A stretch of 64,000 nt of DNA, taken from Gynuella sunshinyii YC6258 (lineage in GTDB: Bacteria > Pseudomonadota > Gammaproteobacteria > Pseudomonadales > Natronospirillaceae). The translations under genes were made by a program, and so were the position numbers. The stretch spans positions 2,890,593 to 2,954,592 of the forward strand of contig NZ_CP007142.1 of the NCBI RefSeq assembly GCF_000940805.1, given 5' to 3'. Each line of letters opens with the position of its first letter. Positions within the stretch are counted from its first letter, which is position 1. The notes beneath the pieces were generated by a model. It did no database searches. It had not been told where the DNA came from and saw nothing but the letters and a program-made list of their open reading frames with translations. This document shows positions 18,290 through 26,790 of the stretch, piece by piece.

Positions 18290-18930
18290 TCTTCCTGTTC
18301 GTTGCTCTGATCAGAATGGCGGGTATCGTGGTGAGACTGCTCAATGATCAGGGCTTCCAGCTTCAACATGACTTCCATTTCGATTTTCTGCACAAAGGAT
18401 GGCAATACCTTGTCGATGGCTTCCTGGATAATACCGCCTAATTCCTGATGCAGCTGATCCAACAGGTCTTCAGCGGTCAATTGATGCTGCTCAGGCGTGG
18501 TATTCTGGGCGTCTTCCCTGATCACTTCCTCTTTGGGAAAAATGAACTCTTCCTCTTCCGGCAACTCTATGGGAGTTTCAAACCGGCTTTCCGGCTTTGT
18601 CAGAGGGTCTGGCAGATCGAACAGAGAATGTGTTGCTGATAGATCTGAATCGGGCACTGGGGTTATCCGGTTTTGGCGAATAATTCTGGCCAGTTCCTCG
18701 GCGGCTTTGGCTTCAGCGTCGTTACGTTTGCTGATTAACTGAGCCAGGGTTTCACTGGAAAGAAAAGGGTTTTCTTTGCGTTGTTGAATGGTTTTTTCAT
18801 GCCCGACAACTTCTTCCAGTGTAGGAATAAAGTTATCTTTGTCCGCATGTTGTTCTTCACTCAACGTATCTTTCAGGTTCTCCAGTTCCTGAAGCAGCTT
18901 ATCTGTTCCAGTATCCTTATCATTTGACAT
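18286..18930 (-). CDS. Hypothetical acidic protein downstream of holC
   Basis: A 214-residue, strongly acidic protein with no signal peptide or membrane segment. It has a helical N-terminal part (LLQELENLKDTLSEEQ, ETLAQLISKRNDAEAKAAEEL), a Pro/Glu-rich centre (ELPEEEEFIFPKEE) and a helical C-terminal part (DLLDQLHQELGGIIQEAIDKVLPSF). I do not recognise a named family. A gene of this kind often lies between holC and valS in Pseudomonas-like genomes; here it is 25 bases after holC and likely co-transcribed. Function unknown. Confidence 0.75.
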   Translation of the reverse strand: MSNDKDTGTDKLLQELENLKDTLSEEQHADKDNFIPTLEEVVGHEKTIQQRKENPFLSSETLAQLISKRNDAEAKAAEELARIIRQNRITPVPDSDLSATHSLFDLPDPLTKPESRFETPIELPEEEEFIFPKEEVIREDAQNTTPEQHQLTAEDLLDQLHQELGGIIQEAIDKVLPSFVQKIEMEVMLKLEALIIEQSHHDTRHSDQSNEQED

Positions 18931-18955
18931 CGTTGCTCCGCCAGCCTCCAGGGCA

Positions 18956-19381
18956 TTATTTTCTCAGGTCATGACGGTGTAAAGGATACCCTCTTTGTTG
19001 GAAAAAACGATAGTGCTTCCTGCTGTTAGTCAGAATTTCCGGTTGCTGGCATACCACCTCAATATAGCGCTCAAAGCGACTGAAGAATTCCGGAATGTTT
19101 TGCCCCATGTTAACAATCACATTGTTATGGTGATGCGGATTATCCTGCCAGGTGATTTCAATCGGGTGTCCTGAATCCGGCTCAATAATTCCATGGGGGA
19201 TAAATGATTCTGGTTTAAAATCCCACAGGCGGGTATCCAGTATGCCTGCTTCATGAGCATCGTCGACACAGATCAGTATCCGGTGTCCGAGGCCGTGGAT
19301 TTTATCCACCAGACGACAACAGTAGTTGACCCTGTCATCGATGCTGGAGCTGGCGAGTATATGAAAATCCACTCTGGTCAT
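18956..19381 (-). CDS. holC: DNA polymerase III chi subunit
   Basis: A 141-residue subunit of the polymerase III clamp-loader accessory pair; chi links the loader to single-strand-binding protein. The sequence starts MTRVDFHILASS, followed by CRLVDKIHGLGHRILICVDD, LWDFKPESFIPHG and EITWQDNPHHHNNVIVNMG, the typical chi motifs (LD..LW.F....F.PH). The usual neighbours pepA and valS are absent. It lies about 1 kb from the DnaA-box tract, which may be coincidence. Confidence 0.9.
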   Translation of the reverse strand: MTRVDFHILASSSIDDRVNYCCRLVDKIHGLGHRILICVDDAHEAGILDTRLWDFKPESFIPHGIIEPDSGHPIEITWQDNPHHHNNVIVNMGQNIPEFFSRFERYIEVVCQQPEILTNSRKHYRFFQQRGYPLHRHDLRK

Positions 19382-19458
19382 AGGTTTCTTGATGATTGTA
19401 GAGAAAAACAGAATTTGAGCCCCCGTGATAAACGAGCAATCATAGAGGCACCGTCATT

Positions 19459-19890
19459 TTATACTTGGCGTGTCGTGTACCCTGAAAAATCCGGTCTGGG
19501 TTTGTCATAGAGTTCGGAAATCAGAGGGGAACGGATTATATAGTCAGCAGATGCCTGATTACATGCTACCGGTATATTCCATAATGCCGCTATGCGTAGC
19601 AATGCTTTGATATCCGGATCGTGAGGCATGGGTTCCAGGGGGTCCCAGAAAAAGATCAGCATGTCGATTTTCCCTTCGGCAATCTTGGCGCCAATCTGCT
19701 GATCCCCGCCCAAAGGACCGCTGAGCAGCCGGTTGATTTTCTTGCCCAGAGCCTCTTCCATTAACCGTCCGGTAGTTCCGGTGGCATAGATGTTCATATT
19801 TTCGAAATACCGGATATTTATTTTGGCCCAGTCAGTCAGTTCCTGTTTTTTGTGGTCATGGGCAACCAATGCGACGTTTTTTACAGCCAT
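19459..19890 (-). CDS. mgsA: Methylglyoxal synthase
   Basis: A 143-residue enzyme that converts dihydroxyacetone phosphate to methylglyoxal and phosphate, a bypass that relieves sugar-phosphate stress. All key motifs are present: ALVAHDHKK, ATGTTGRLM (phosphate binding), SGPLGGDQQIGA with the catalytic Asp region, FFWDPLEPMPHDPDIKAL, and NIPVACNQASADYI. Length is slightly below the common 150 residues. Its presence fits the sugar-phosphate-rich metabolism encoded later in the window. Confidence 0.95.
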   Translation of the reverse strand: MAVKNVALVAHDHKKQELTDWAKINIRYFENMNIYATGTTGRLMEEALGKKINRLLSGPLGGDQQIGAKIAEGKIDMLIFFWDPLEPMPHDPDIKALLRIAALWNIPVACNQASADYIIRSPLISELYDKPRPDFSGYTTRQV

Positions 19891-19906
19891 AGTCGTAATC
19901 CTTCGG

Positions 19907-20308
19907 TCAGTTGTTGGTCAGGGTCCAGCGTGCCTTGAGCACGAAGGTCTTTTTCAGTAACGGAGTACACCCATAGTAAAGCAGTAACCCGATCAGATCG
20001 GCACCCCAGTCAGCCAGAGAAAAGGTTCGATAGGGGAAAAAACTCTGTGCCGCTTCAATAAAAATGCCGAAAACCGCCAGGCTTAATACCTTAGTCCCCC
20101 AGAAAGAGCGTTTTGGGAATGCCGCATCTATTAATAGCGCTAATCCAAAGTAAGCAATGAGATGGTTGATTTTGTCGTTACTGCCGGCCGGTTGAGCGAT
20201 GGGGGCCAGAGACAAATAAGTCACGACGAGTATTGCCGCAGCAAACAGCCATCTGGCTGAAGCAAGCCAAAGTCTTTCCAGATTGAGATTAAACGAGTGC
20301 AGAGACAT
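19907..20308 (-). CDS. VanZ-like membrane protein
   Basis: A 133-residue protein with four likely membrane helices and the VanZ-family pattern: DKINHLIAYFGLALLIDAAFP, then GIFIEAAQSFFPYRTFSLADWGADLIGLLL (shown in part). VanZ relatives occur widely; apart from teicoplanin resistance the function is unknown. The ATG at 20308 has AAGG seven bases upstream and is preferred over an upstream start at 20353, whose coding region would include a DnaA box. It is the gene bordering the left side of the DnaA-box tract. Confidence 0.8.
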   Translation of the reverse strand: MSLHSFNLNLERLWLASARWLFAAAILVVTYLSLAPIAQPAGSNDKINHLIAYFGLALLIDAAFPKRSFWGTKVLSLAVFGIFIEAAQSFFPYRTFSLADWGADLIGLLLYYGCTPLLKKTFVLKARWTLTNN

Positions 20309-21489
20309 GACAAACCTTAAATTGTATAGGAGGTATTGTGCCTGATTATCCACATATGCTCATTAAAAAATGAATTTTGAAGAAAAACTCAGATTTTTTA
20401 TGAGGCTAATAACATGAAACATACACTGGTTCAGCACAATGCCGTGTTTTTGTCCTTTTTAAGTAAAGGTGGCGAGTTATGGAAATATGTTTACTAGTGA
20501 GCTCTGATGCTTATGCACAATCCTTGAGCGTCAATTGTCAAGAGGTGGTTTTTTCTCTCAAAAAAAACCTTTTTAACCTGTTGACATTTATAAGTTATTG
20601 AAAAATAAAAGAATTTTCATGTTGATCAAAAAATGATCAATTTAACGAATACCCTCAAAAATCGGGTAATTTGATGGTTACCGCAATGCTTATCAACAGT
20701 TTTATCCACAGAATTCGTGGATAAAGTGCTACAAGCTAGATATGACGCGGGGTTTACAAAAACACTCTGATTTTAAGTCGTTTGTGGATAAAAATTTAGA
20801 GTGTTTTTTCCAGAAGCGACAGTATTGAGAAAAGTTATCCTCAATTATGACAAGCTGTATTAATTGATTTTTTCTTGACTTTCTTTCGATGTGATGATTG
20901 ACATAAGCAGTTGAAAAATAAAGAAAATTTGAACTGGTTCTATTTTGCGCAAATTGGTGAAACTCCCGTGAACTCTGTCTTGCAGGAACTTTTCCAATTT
21001 TATTTAACAAAGTTATCCACAGTTTTTGTGCATAACTTGAGATGTAGCCAATCTATTATCAATGTCGTGAGTAGCTTTGCCGCTGATTTATGGCAGGCTG
21101 GCAGTGAGTGTGTGTCTTTGGTTTTGACGGAAATCGGGTCCACCAGTCACAAACTTCAGAACTGAGACGGATTTCCTGTTGCACCCATGTATTCTGTTGT
21201 CAAAATCACACATAATGTCGCGCGTTTGTTTTTATGCTCTTATTTGCGATTTGTCCGTTGACCGACATACAGCACGTGTGCAACATGCTGGCACCGGTTC
21301 AGGTTGTTCAGAGTTACCACGCCGATATTGGTCACTTCTTCATCGTTTTACTCTTTTTGCAATCGTGGTAATAGCTTTTAATCGCTTCATGGATAAATAC
21401 ACATTGGGTGTTGGTCGCTCAAACCAGACGGGTGATGTGTCCAGCTTGGAAAATAAAAGCGTAAACGGGTATTTGAAGAGGACGGGATT
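20309..21489. other. Non-coding AT-rich tract with clustered DnaA boxes (oriC- or datA-like)
   Basis: A 1.18-kb gap, the longest in the window. Perfect TTATCCACA sites occur at 20346-20354 (+), 20702-20710 (+), 20783-20791 (-) and 21013-21021 (+); TTATGCACA sites, which fit the relaxed TTWTNCACA consensus, lie at 20511-20519 (+) and 21027-21035 (-). Near matches are at 20690-20698 (+), 20716-20724 (-) and 20835-20843 (+). Between 20550 and 20690 the sequence is extremely AT-rich, with GATC-containing TTGATCAAAAAATGATCAA, a plausible unwinding element. Short frames inside have no coding character. Bases 21036-21489 hold no further boxes and presumably the promoter of the next gene. No dnaA, dnaN, gidA or parAB gene is adjacent, so an origin is probable but a DnaA reservoir is not excluded. 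Confidence 0.7.
20702..20724. repeat. Face-to-face pair of DnaA boxes
   Basis: TTATCCAC and GTGGATAA flank AGAATTC, making an inverted repeat whose left arm is a perfect DnaA box and whose right arm differs only in the last base. A second face-to-face pair, AGTTATCCACA ... TGTGCATAACT, lies at 21011-21037. Confidence 0.85.
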
Positions 21490-22953
21490 GTGTCGACAAG
21501 TGTGATTGTGGAGTGGGCGGTAGCGAATCCGGGACAGGCGGTTCTGGTGTTTTGCTGCTGCTGGGTGCTGCTGTTTTTTGCCAGGTCGATGGTGCATCAG
21601 TTGTTGCTCGCGCTGGCCGGTTGGGTTTCAAGGTTGTTGCGGCATATGGTGAAGCTGCTTTTGATATGGTTGGACAAAATCAATGTTCGTAACCGTGAAG
21701 TGCTGCTCAATCAGGCGTTGCAGTTGCAGGAGCAGCTGATTGAGCGTGAATTTCAGCGAATTGCCGGTATCGTGAACAACGATCTTTCTGGCTATCCGTT
21801 ACTGCAGAAGGCGATTGCCAGTCAAATTTCTCTGATAGAAGAAGATTATCGGAAATGTGGGCTGGAGCCGGAACCGTCACCAGAGTGGGTTGAGGCGCTG
21901 GCTGTTATTGTTGAGCTGAAGAAGACCCAGGAAGGGCATCCTGCGTTACTGAAAATATTAACGGATATTCACGAGTCAGCCGTTAGCCTGCAAAAGAAGT
22001 CTCTGGGTGATTATCGTGACGCAATTGCCCGAAAGCATCAACTGTTGCACGCTATGATGCCGCATTGGCGACGGCTTCATAATTCGGTATCCGGTATTGG
22101 CGGTAAAATCAGAGGGCTTGTTGAGCATGCTGTTGTCATTGACCGTTATATGCAGAGTTATGAGGAAATACGCAGTCAGACCGATCAGATTCACAGACAA
22201 TTGCTGTCTTCGGTAACCTCCAGGTTTATTCGGGATTGTCTGTTTATGGTTGCGGGCTTGGCCGGTATAGGATTGAATCTGGTGTTGATTTCGGCGCATC
22301 TGGGAGGTGTTGTAAAGGTTGCTGAGTCAACATCTTTTATATATACCCCTCAGTTTTCGGCAATAACGCTTGTTCTCATGCAGTTGTCGGTAAGTCTGGT
22401 GTTGTTGGAGTTGTTGCGGGTAACCAATATGTTTGCCGGCTTTGGGCGATTGTCCGAAACGCTGAGGCGGCGGTTGACATGGGTGTTTATTTCTTTGTTG
22501 CTGGGGTTTGCTGCGGTTGAATCCGGTTCCATGTTGATTGAGCCAAGTAATGGCGAAGCTGCTGTTGAGGATATATTGGGTATTGTCGGCGAGTCTTTGC
22601 CGGTGGATGATGCGTTGTTGCCGGTGGTTCCCCAGATGCTGCTGGGATTTGTTCTGCCACTGGCACTGACCGTTGTGTTGATTCCATTTGAGGGAATTAT
22701 CCGTGATTCCAGAGTGATTGCTGGACGCTTGGTAGAATACTTTTTTGTTGTAATGATTACAGTATTGAGATTAATGGCGCGGCATGTTTCGGCATTGCTA
22801 CGTCTTGGAATTCCTTTGTTTGATCTATTGATTTTTCTTCCTTTATGGGTGGATGGATTTGTCCGGGAGAAAGCTCATGAGATTAAGCAGAAAGGTGCCG
22901 GGAAGAAAGAAGAATTACCCGTGGCAGGCGGTGCATTTTTAAGAAAAGACTGA
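21490..22953 (+). CDS. Hypothetical membrane protein next to the DnaA-box tract
   Basis: A 487-residue membrane protein I do not recognise. Hydrophobic segments lie near residues 10-35, 40-60, 245-265, 285-310, 325-345, 380-400 and 415-460. Between the first pair and the rest is a roughly 180-residue hydrophilic, helical region (EVLLNQALQLQEQLIEREFQ ... KHQLLHAMMPHWRRLH). The start is GTG with AGAGGA seven bases upstream. It is monocistronic. The architecture, with a long cytoplasmic or periplasmic helical insert and several later membrane helices, is loosely sensor- or channel-like, but no domain supports either role. Confidence 0.75.
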   Translation: MSTSVIVEWAVANPGQAVLVFCCCWVLLFFARSMVHQLLLALAGWVSRLLRHMVKLLLIWLDKINVRNREVLLNQALQLQEQLIEREFQRIAGIVNNDLSGYPLLQKAIASQISLIEEDYRKCGLEPEPSPEWVEALAVIVELKKTQEGHPALLKILTDIHESAVSLQKKSLGDYRDAIARKHQLLHAMMPHWRRLHNSVSGIGGKIRGLVEHAVVIDRYMQSYEEIRSQTDQIHRQLLSSVTSRFIRDCLFMVAGLAGIGLNLVLISAHLGGVVKVAESTSFIYTPQFSAITLVLMQLSVSLVLLELLRVTNMFAGFGRLSETLRRRLTWVFISLLLGFAAVESGSMLIEPSNGEAAVEDILGIVGESLPVDDALLPVVPQMLLGFVLPLALTVVLIPFEGIIRDSRVIAGRLVEYFFVVMITVLRLMARHVSALLRLGIPLFDLLIFLPLWVDGFVREKAHEIKQKGAGKKEELPVAGGAFLRKD

Positions 22954-23039
22954 ATAGGTGTTGACGTATCTGTTGTGCTTATAAATGTCTGGCTAAAAAA
23001 CCGTCTTTTTTAATAACAAATGAAAACGAAGGATAATTA

Positions 23040-23780
23040 ATGATTAAACGAATCGCCACCTTGAGTGCAGCCACGCTGCTTTTGGTTGCTTGTAATCAGG
23101 ACAAGGTAGAAGCATCTACCGAGTCACCACAAGTGGCAGCAGCAGAGCAGACTGCAGTAGAATATACTTCTAATCCTCAGATCATCAGCTATGGCGTGGG
23201 TTACAATATTGGTACTCAGGTTTCCAGTGACCCTAATTTTCCGGCAGATATAGATGCTATTGTTGCAGGTTTAAGGGATGCTATTGCCGGTACTGATCCA
23301 AAAGTAAGCCCAGACAAAGTGTCTGCTGCGGTACAGGCTTTCCAGGAAGAGTTGGCAGCTGAGCAGGCGAAAGTAGCTGAAGCCGCTAAAGCAGAGGCTG
23401 ATAAATTTTTAGCAGATACGGCTGCAAAAGAAGGTTACCATAAAACTGAATCTGGTCTGTTATATCGCGTTATCAATTCTGGTGCTGAAGGTAAAAAACC
23501 AGGCCCCAATGATACTGTTAAAACTCATTACCATGGAACTCTGGTTGACGGTACTGTATTTGACAGTTCTGTTGAGCGTGGTGAGCCGGTTGAGTTTCCA
23601 GTCTCAGGTGTTATTCCTGGTTGGACTGAAGCATTACAAATGATGAATGTTGGAGACAAGTGGGAGTTGGTTATACCACCCGAGCTGGCGTATGGTGCCA
23701 ATCCTCCACCAAGTATTCCAGCTAATGCTGTGTTGATATTTGAAGTTGAGCTGCTGGATATTAAAGAACCCAAAAGCTGA
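23040..23780 (+). CDS. FKBP-type peptidyl-prolyl isomerase lipoprotein (FkpA-like)
   Basis: A 246-residue periplasmic folding catalyst. It begins MIKRIATLSAATLLLVAC with a lipobox, then an N-terminal dimerisation domain (SYGVGYNIGTQV ... VSAAVQAFQEELAAEQAK), a GYHKTESGLLYRVI linker, and a C-terminal FKBP domain from about residue 155: HYHGTLVDGTVFDSS, VIPGWTEALQMMNVGDKWEL, PPELAYG and NAVLIFEVELLDI. The FKBP active-site aromatic residues are present. The nearest strong terminator is at 23932. Confidence 0.9.
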   Translation: MIKRIATLSAATLLLVACNQDKVEASTESPQVAAAEQTAVEYTSNPQIISYGVGYNIGTQVSSDPNFPADIDAIVAGLRDAIAGTDPKVSPDKVSAAVQAFQEELAAEQAKVAEAAKAEADKFLADTAAKEGYHKTESGLLYRVINSGAEGKKPGPNDTVKTHYHGTLVDGTVFDSSVERGEPVEFPVSGVIPGWTEALQMMNVGDKWELVIPPELAYGANPPPSIPANAVLIFEVELLDIKEPKS

Positions 23781-23931
23781 TCAGGCAGCACCTGTTTAGT
23801 GTGTATTTAATCGTTGTTGTCTTAACAGCGTATTAAATGGTGTTGAGCAGGTTGCTTTCTAAATTGACATTGATGTGCAGGTGAGTTCGAAAAGTACGGT
23901 TGTTGTTATAGTCTTCACTTGTGTTGTCTTG

Positions 23932-23961
23932 AAAAAGCAGATCCTGGGATCTGCTTTTTTT
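23932..23961. terminator. Intrinsic terminator downstream of the FKBP gene
   Basis: AAAAAGCAGATC and GATCTGCTTTTT pair around a four-base loop (CTGG) and are followed by two more Ts. The symmetric A and T tracts make it potentially bidirectional. It lies 150 bases after the isomerase stop, so the transcript has a long 3' tail. Confidence 0.9.
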
Positions 23962-23994
23962 ATGCTTAAGTTTTCCCCGCAGTAATACTCTATC

Positions 23995-24046
23995 TTGTCT
24001 TTGTCTTTGTCTTTGTCTTTGTCTTTGTCTTTGTCTTTGTCTTTGT
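23995..24046. repeat. Tandem hexanucleotide repeat (TTGTCT)8.7
   Basis: Eight perfect tandem copies of TTGTCT and a partial ninth. Non-coding, about 105 bases upstream of the PDC-sensor gene. Perfect short-unit repeats change copy number by slippage, so this could vary promoter geometry; that is inference. Confidence 0.97.
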
Positions 24047-24150
24047 TCCTTATTTTTATATTTATCGCGACAACTTTTTCTTAACTTGAACTACACGTAC
24101 ATTCAACTACTCTGGTTTTATAGTGAAAATCTAATGTTCAGGGGGGTTTT

Positions 24151-24735
24151 ATGTGTAATGAAAAGTTAATTGATGTTTTTCATCGAGTCGTAATGATCGT
24201 GATAAGTATTTTGTTTTTTGGATTGAGTTTTCCAGCATGGGCAGAAGAGCCTCCTCAGGAATTGTTTGAATATATCCCAGAGCTGACGAAGTGGGGTATG
24301 GATCCTGTATTGGTTGCGGCTGTTAAGGAACAAAATGCAAAAAAAATGACACTCGCTTCTATTAAAAAACGTGATGAAGAATGGCGTGCCACATCGGGTG
24401 TTGATGACGATATGCGTATGCTCATGAATAATGATGCAGCCAAGCGTTTGTTGGAGTTGGAGCAACGGGAGCCTTTTTTTATTGAGTTGTTTTTGATGGA
24501 TAATCAAGGTGCAAATGTGGCAATGACGAATAAGACTTCTGACTATTGGCAGGGTGATGAAGCAAAGTTTATTCAGTCATACACGGGAGGTGATGGCAGT
24601 GTGCATGTTGGAGATGTTGAGTATGACGACAGTGTGCAGGCGTATCTCGTGCAGGTTTCTGTGCCAGTGATGGAGTCGGGTGGTGCGATTGGTGCTTTAA
24701 CGATTGGTATTAATCTGGACGAATTTCTGCAATGA
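24151..24735 (+). CDS. Exported PDC/Cache-like sensor-domain protein
   Basis: A 194-residue protein consisting of a signal peptide (hydrophobic [19 protein letters not shown]) and one periplasmic sensor domain: [32 protein letters not shown], then [21 protein letters not shown]. This strand pattern is that of PDC/Cache small-molecule sensors, here as a free-standing protein with no signalling output. AGGGGGG lies before the ATG. The next gene, a chemoreceptor, starts 11 bases after its stop, so the two probably work together: the soluble sensor may bind a ligand and present it to the receptor. Confidence 0.78.
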   Translation: MCNEKLIDVFHRVVMIVISILFFGLSFPAWAEEPPQELFEYIPELTKWGMDPVLVAAVKEQNAKKMTLASIKKRDEEWRATSGVDDDMRMLMNNDAAKRLLELEQREPFFIELFLMDNQGANVAMTNKTSDYWQGDEAKFIQSYTGGDGSVHVGDVEYDDSVQAYLVQVSVPVMESGGAIGALTIGINLDEFLQ

Positions 24736-24745
24736 GAGTGTGTGT

Positions 24746-26392
24746 ATGAAATGGTTTGGGAATCTGAGTTTTCAGCTAAAAATAACAGTGCCTTTGGTTA
24801 TTTTAAGTCTGCTTATCGTCGCGATATCAGCAATAACACTGCTGTCGCGTAGAGAGGTAACGGCCGCGGTTGACCAGGTTATCCATCAGTATATGCCTGC
24901 GCTTGATCATATGCTGCAGGCCGAAAGTGCTTTTTATAAGGTGCTGGTAGCTGAAAGAAGTTTTTTGAGTCTGCGTGTCGGTAGTGACCAGTATATTGAA
25001 AGGCGGCGTGAACATCAGGAAAGTCTCGCCGGCATAAAAGCCAGTATGGAGCAGATTGAGGCTTCTTCGTTGCCAGAGAACATGAGAGTGCTATTAGCGC
25101 AATTTTGGGACAGCTATGGTCGGTGGAAAGACCTTGCTTTGAAGATTCAACAGGAGCGAGATACGGATACCCGGATAGGTAGATCTACCGCTATGGGGTT
25201 GTCTTATGCTGAAGGGCAGCAGTTATTTAATGAGTCTACGGCAATTTTGAATCAATTGCGTCAAGCGGTTGAAATCTTGTCTCGACAGCAGTCGCAGTTG
25301 GCTGATGTTGTTCAGCAGCGGGCTGTTCGGACGCAGGCGATACTAATGCTGATAGCGTTGACTGTTTGTGTTCTGACAGGGCTGTTTTTCCCCGGATTGA
25401 TCACTCGGGATCTGCATAAAATTAATACCCAGCTCACTGACCTGTCTGCAGGGCAGGGGGATTTGACCGTTCGCTTGAATATTCGAAAGCAGGATGAGTT
25501 GGGTTGCTTGAGTCAGGCTTTTGATAAGTTTATTGATCAGTTGCACGGTTTGATCAGTCAGGTGGTTTCCAGTTCCAAAAGTATTGGGGGGAATGTGGGT
25601 GAGTTGACGACCATGTCTCAGCAGTCGAGATCTTCGATTAACCAGCAGGAGCAGTCTCTTGAGGTGGTTAATGGTGCCATTATAGAGATGAGAAAATCAC
25701 TGCAGAACGTGCTTGACAGCAGTCGTCAGGCTGAGCAGGAAACTGAGCATTCACGGCTGCAGGCTGAGCATGGTAATGAATTAATGAGCAGGACTCAGAA
25801 AGATATTCAGAGTTTAACTGCCAGTGTTCAGAAGGTTGTGGCATCTATTTCAAATATTCAAAGTGTGACCGAGCGTATTTCGACCGTTTTAGGCGTGATT
25901 AGTGGAATAGCAGAGCAGACCAATTTGTTGGCTTTAAATGCTGCAATTGAAGCTGCCAGGGCGGGTGAGCAGGGAAGAGGGTTTGCTGTTGTGGCTGACG
26001 AAGTTCGATCCCTGGCGGGAAAGACTCAACAGTCTACGCGTGATATTGGTCGCATGATTGAAGATCTCCAGCAGGGTGTCGCAGCAGCGGTCAGTGTTAT
26101 GCAGATGGCGACTGATAGCGTGACCAGCACGCTGGAGTCCAGTAATCAGACCAGCGAGGTCATTAGTGATGTTTTGCGTTCCGTTCAAACGGTCAAGGAG
26201 TTTGTGGATGTCACTGCCCAATCAACTGAACAGCAAAACCTTGTAATTCAAGAAGTGACAGAAAGGCTTGATGAAATGTGTCAATTATCGGTGGTTAGTG
26301 CACGCAGGGCTAATCAGCTTGATGCTTCCAGTCAAAACATCAGTCGTCAATATCAAGAGCTAATAGGCATTACATCGAAATTTAAAGTGTGA
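24746..26392 (+). CDS. Methyl-accepting chemotaxis protein
   Basis: A 548-residue transmembrane chemoreceptor. Membrane helices lie near residues 10-32 and 200-222; the periplasmic part is a four-helix-bundle type ([18 protein letters not shown]). A HAMP domain follows ([24 protein letters not shown], in part), then the signalling domain with the invariant hairpin [19 protein letters not shown] near residue 390 and [14 protein letters not shown]. No C-terminal CheR-binding pentapeptide is seen. The start at 24746 has a GAGAG upstream; the frame extends back to 24704 inside the preceding gene. Partner of the exported sensor protein. Confidence 0.93.
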   Translation: MKWFGNLSFQLKITVPLVILSLLIVAISAITLLSRREVTAAVDQVIHQYMPALDHMLQAESAFYKVLVAERSFLSLRVGSDQYIERRREHQESLAGIKASMEQIEASSLPENMRVLLAQFWDSYGRWKDLALKIQQERDTDTRIGRSTAMGLSYAEGQQLFNESTAILNQLRQAVEILSRQQSQLADVVQQRAVRTQAILMLIALTVCVLTGLFFPGLITRDLHKINTQLTDLSAGQGDLTVRLNIRKQDELGCLSQAFDKFIDQLHGLISQVVSSSKSIGGNVGELTTMSQQSRSSINQQEQSLEVVNGAIIEMRKSLQNVLDSSRQAEQETEHSRLQAEHGNELMSRTQKDIQSLTASVQKVVASISNIQSVTERISTVLGVISGIAEQTNLLALNAAIEAARAGEQGRGFAVVADEVRSLAGKTQQSTRDIGRMIEDLQQGVAAAVSVMQMATDSVTSTLESSNQTSEVISDVLRSVQTVKEFVDVTAQSTEQQNLVIQEVTERLDEMCQLSVVSARRANQLDASSQNISRQYQELIGITSKFKV

Positions 26393-26429
26393 AGTGATCT
26401 GATATAAACAAAAGCGGGAAAGAAGAAAT

Positions 26430-26505
26430 TGGCTCCCCGAACTGGACTCGAACCAGTGACCAATAGATTAACAGTCTACTGCTCTACCAACTGAGCTATC
26501 GGGGA
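26430..26505 (-). tRNA. tRNA-Asn (GTT)
   Basis: A 76-base tRNA read on the minus strand: 5' TCCCCGATAGCTCAG, anticodon loop CTGTTAA (GTT, Asn), GGTTCGAGTCC T-arm and an encoded CCA end. Identical in its body to the copy at 26532. Confidence 0.97.
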
Positions 26506-26531
26506 GCATCCAAGGCAAAGCCTTAGAAAGT

Positions 26532-26607
26532 TGGCTCCCCGAACTGGACTCGAACCAGTGACCAATAGATTAACAGTCTACTGCTCTACCAACTGAGCTA
26601 TCGGGGA
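26532..26607 (-). tRNA. tRNA-Asn (GTT), second copy
   Basis: Same 76-base tRNA as the one at 26430, 26 bases upstream of it in transcription order. The pair forms a single transcription unit driven by the promoter at 26621-26648. Anticodon GTT, CCA encoded. Confidence 0.97.
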
Positions 26608-26620
26608 ACAACGGAGGCGA

Positions 26621-26648
26621 ATTCTACCTGTGATTGATTTGCTGTCAA
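26621..26648 (-). promoter_or_regulatory. Sigma-70 promoter of the tRNA-Asn pair
   Basis: On the minus strand, a perfect -35 TTGACA (26648-26643) is 16 bases from TAGAAT (26626-26621), 13 bases before the first tRNA base. The G/C-rich discriminator TCGCCTCC is typical of stringently controlled stable-RNA promoters. Confidence 0.88.
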
Positions 26649-26790
26649 CACCTAATTCTTTGTTTTTCTTTGTTTTTTTTGATTTTGATAGAATTTTGAC
26701 TGGTAGAGCAGGCGAGCATGTTGATCAGGCACGCTATTTGAATTGATCTGTCAGTATGAGGAAGTCGACAAATATTTGGCAGAGGGTGCT

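Larger units (their letters stand above)
23781..24150. other. Spacer with terminator and hexanucleotide repeat
   Basis: 370 bases without a gene between the isomerase and the PDC-sensor gene. It holds the terminator at 23932-23961 and the TTGTCT tandem repeat at 23995-24046. The final 100 bases are AT-rich and must contain the promoter of the next gene; I find no convincing sigma-70 or sigma-28 promoter by eye. Confidence 0.7.

Noticed and set aside
19253-19510. An 85-codon plus-strand frame between holC and mgsA
   Set aside because: It is antisense to both genes and carries no domain; a shadow frame.
20729-21505. Several short frames inside the DnaA-box tract
   Set aside because: They are AT-rich, run on both strands over the same bases, include DnaA boxes and end in low-complexity residues; not genes.
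23995-24046. The hexamer array as a CRISPR-like or coding repeat
   Set aside because: Units are six bases with no spacers, and the bases are outside any gene.
26430-26607. Duplicated tRNA-Asn as an integration (att) site
   Set aside because: The copies are a normal tandem tRNA pair with one promoter; no integrase or element boundary is near.
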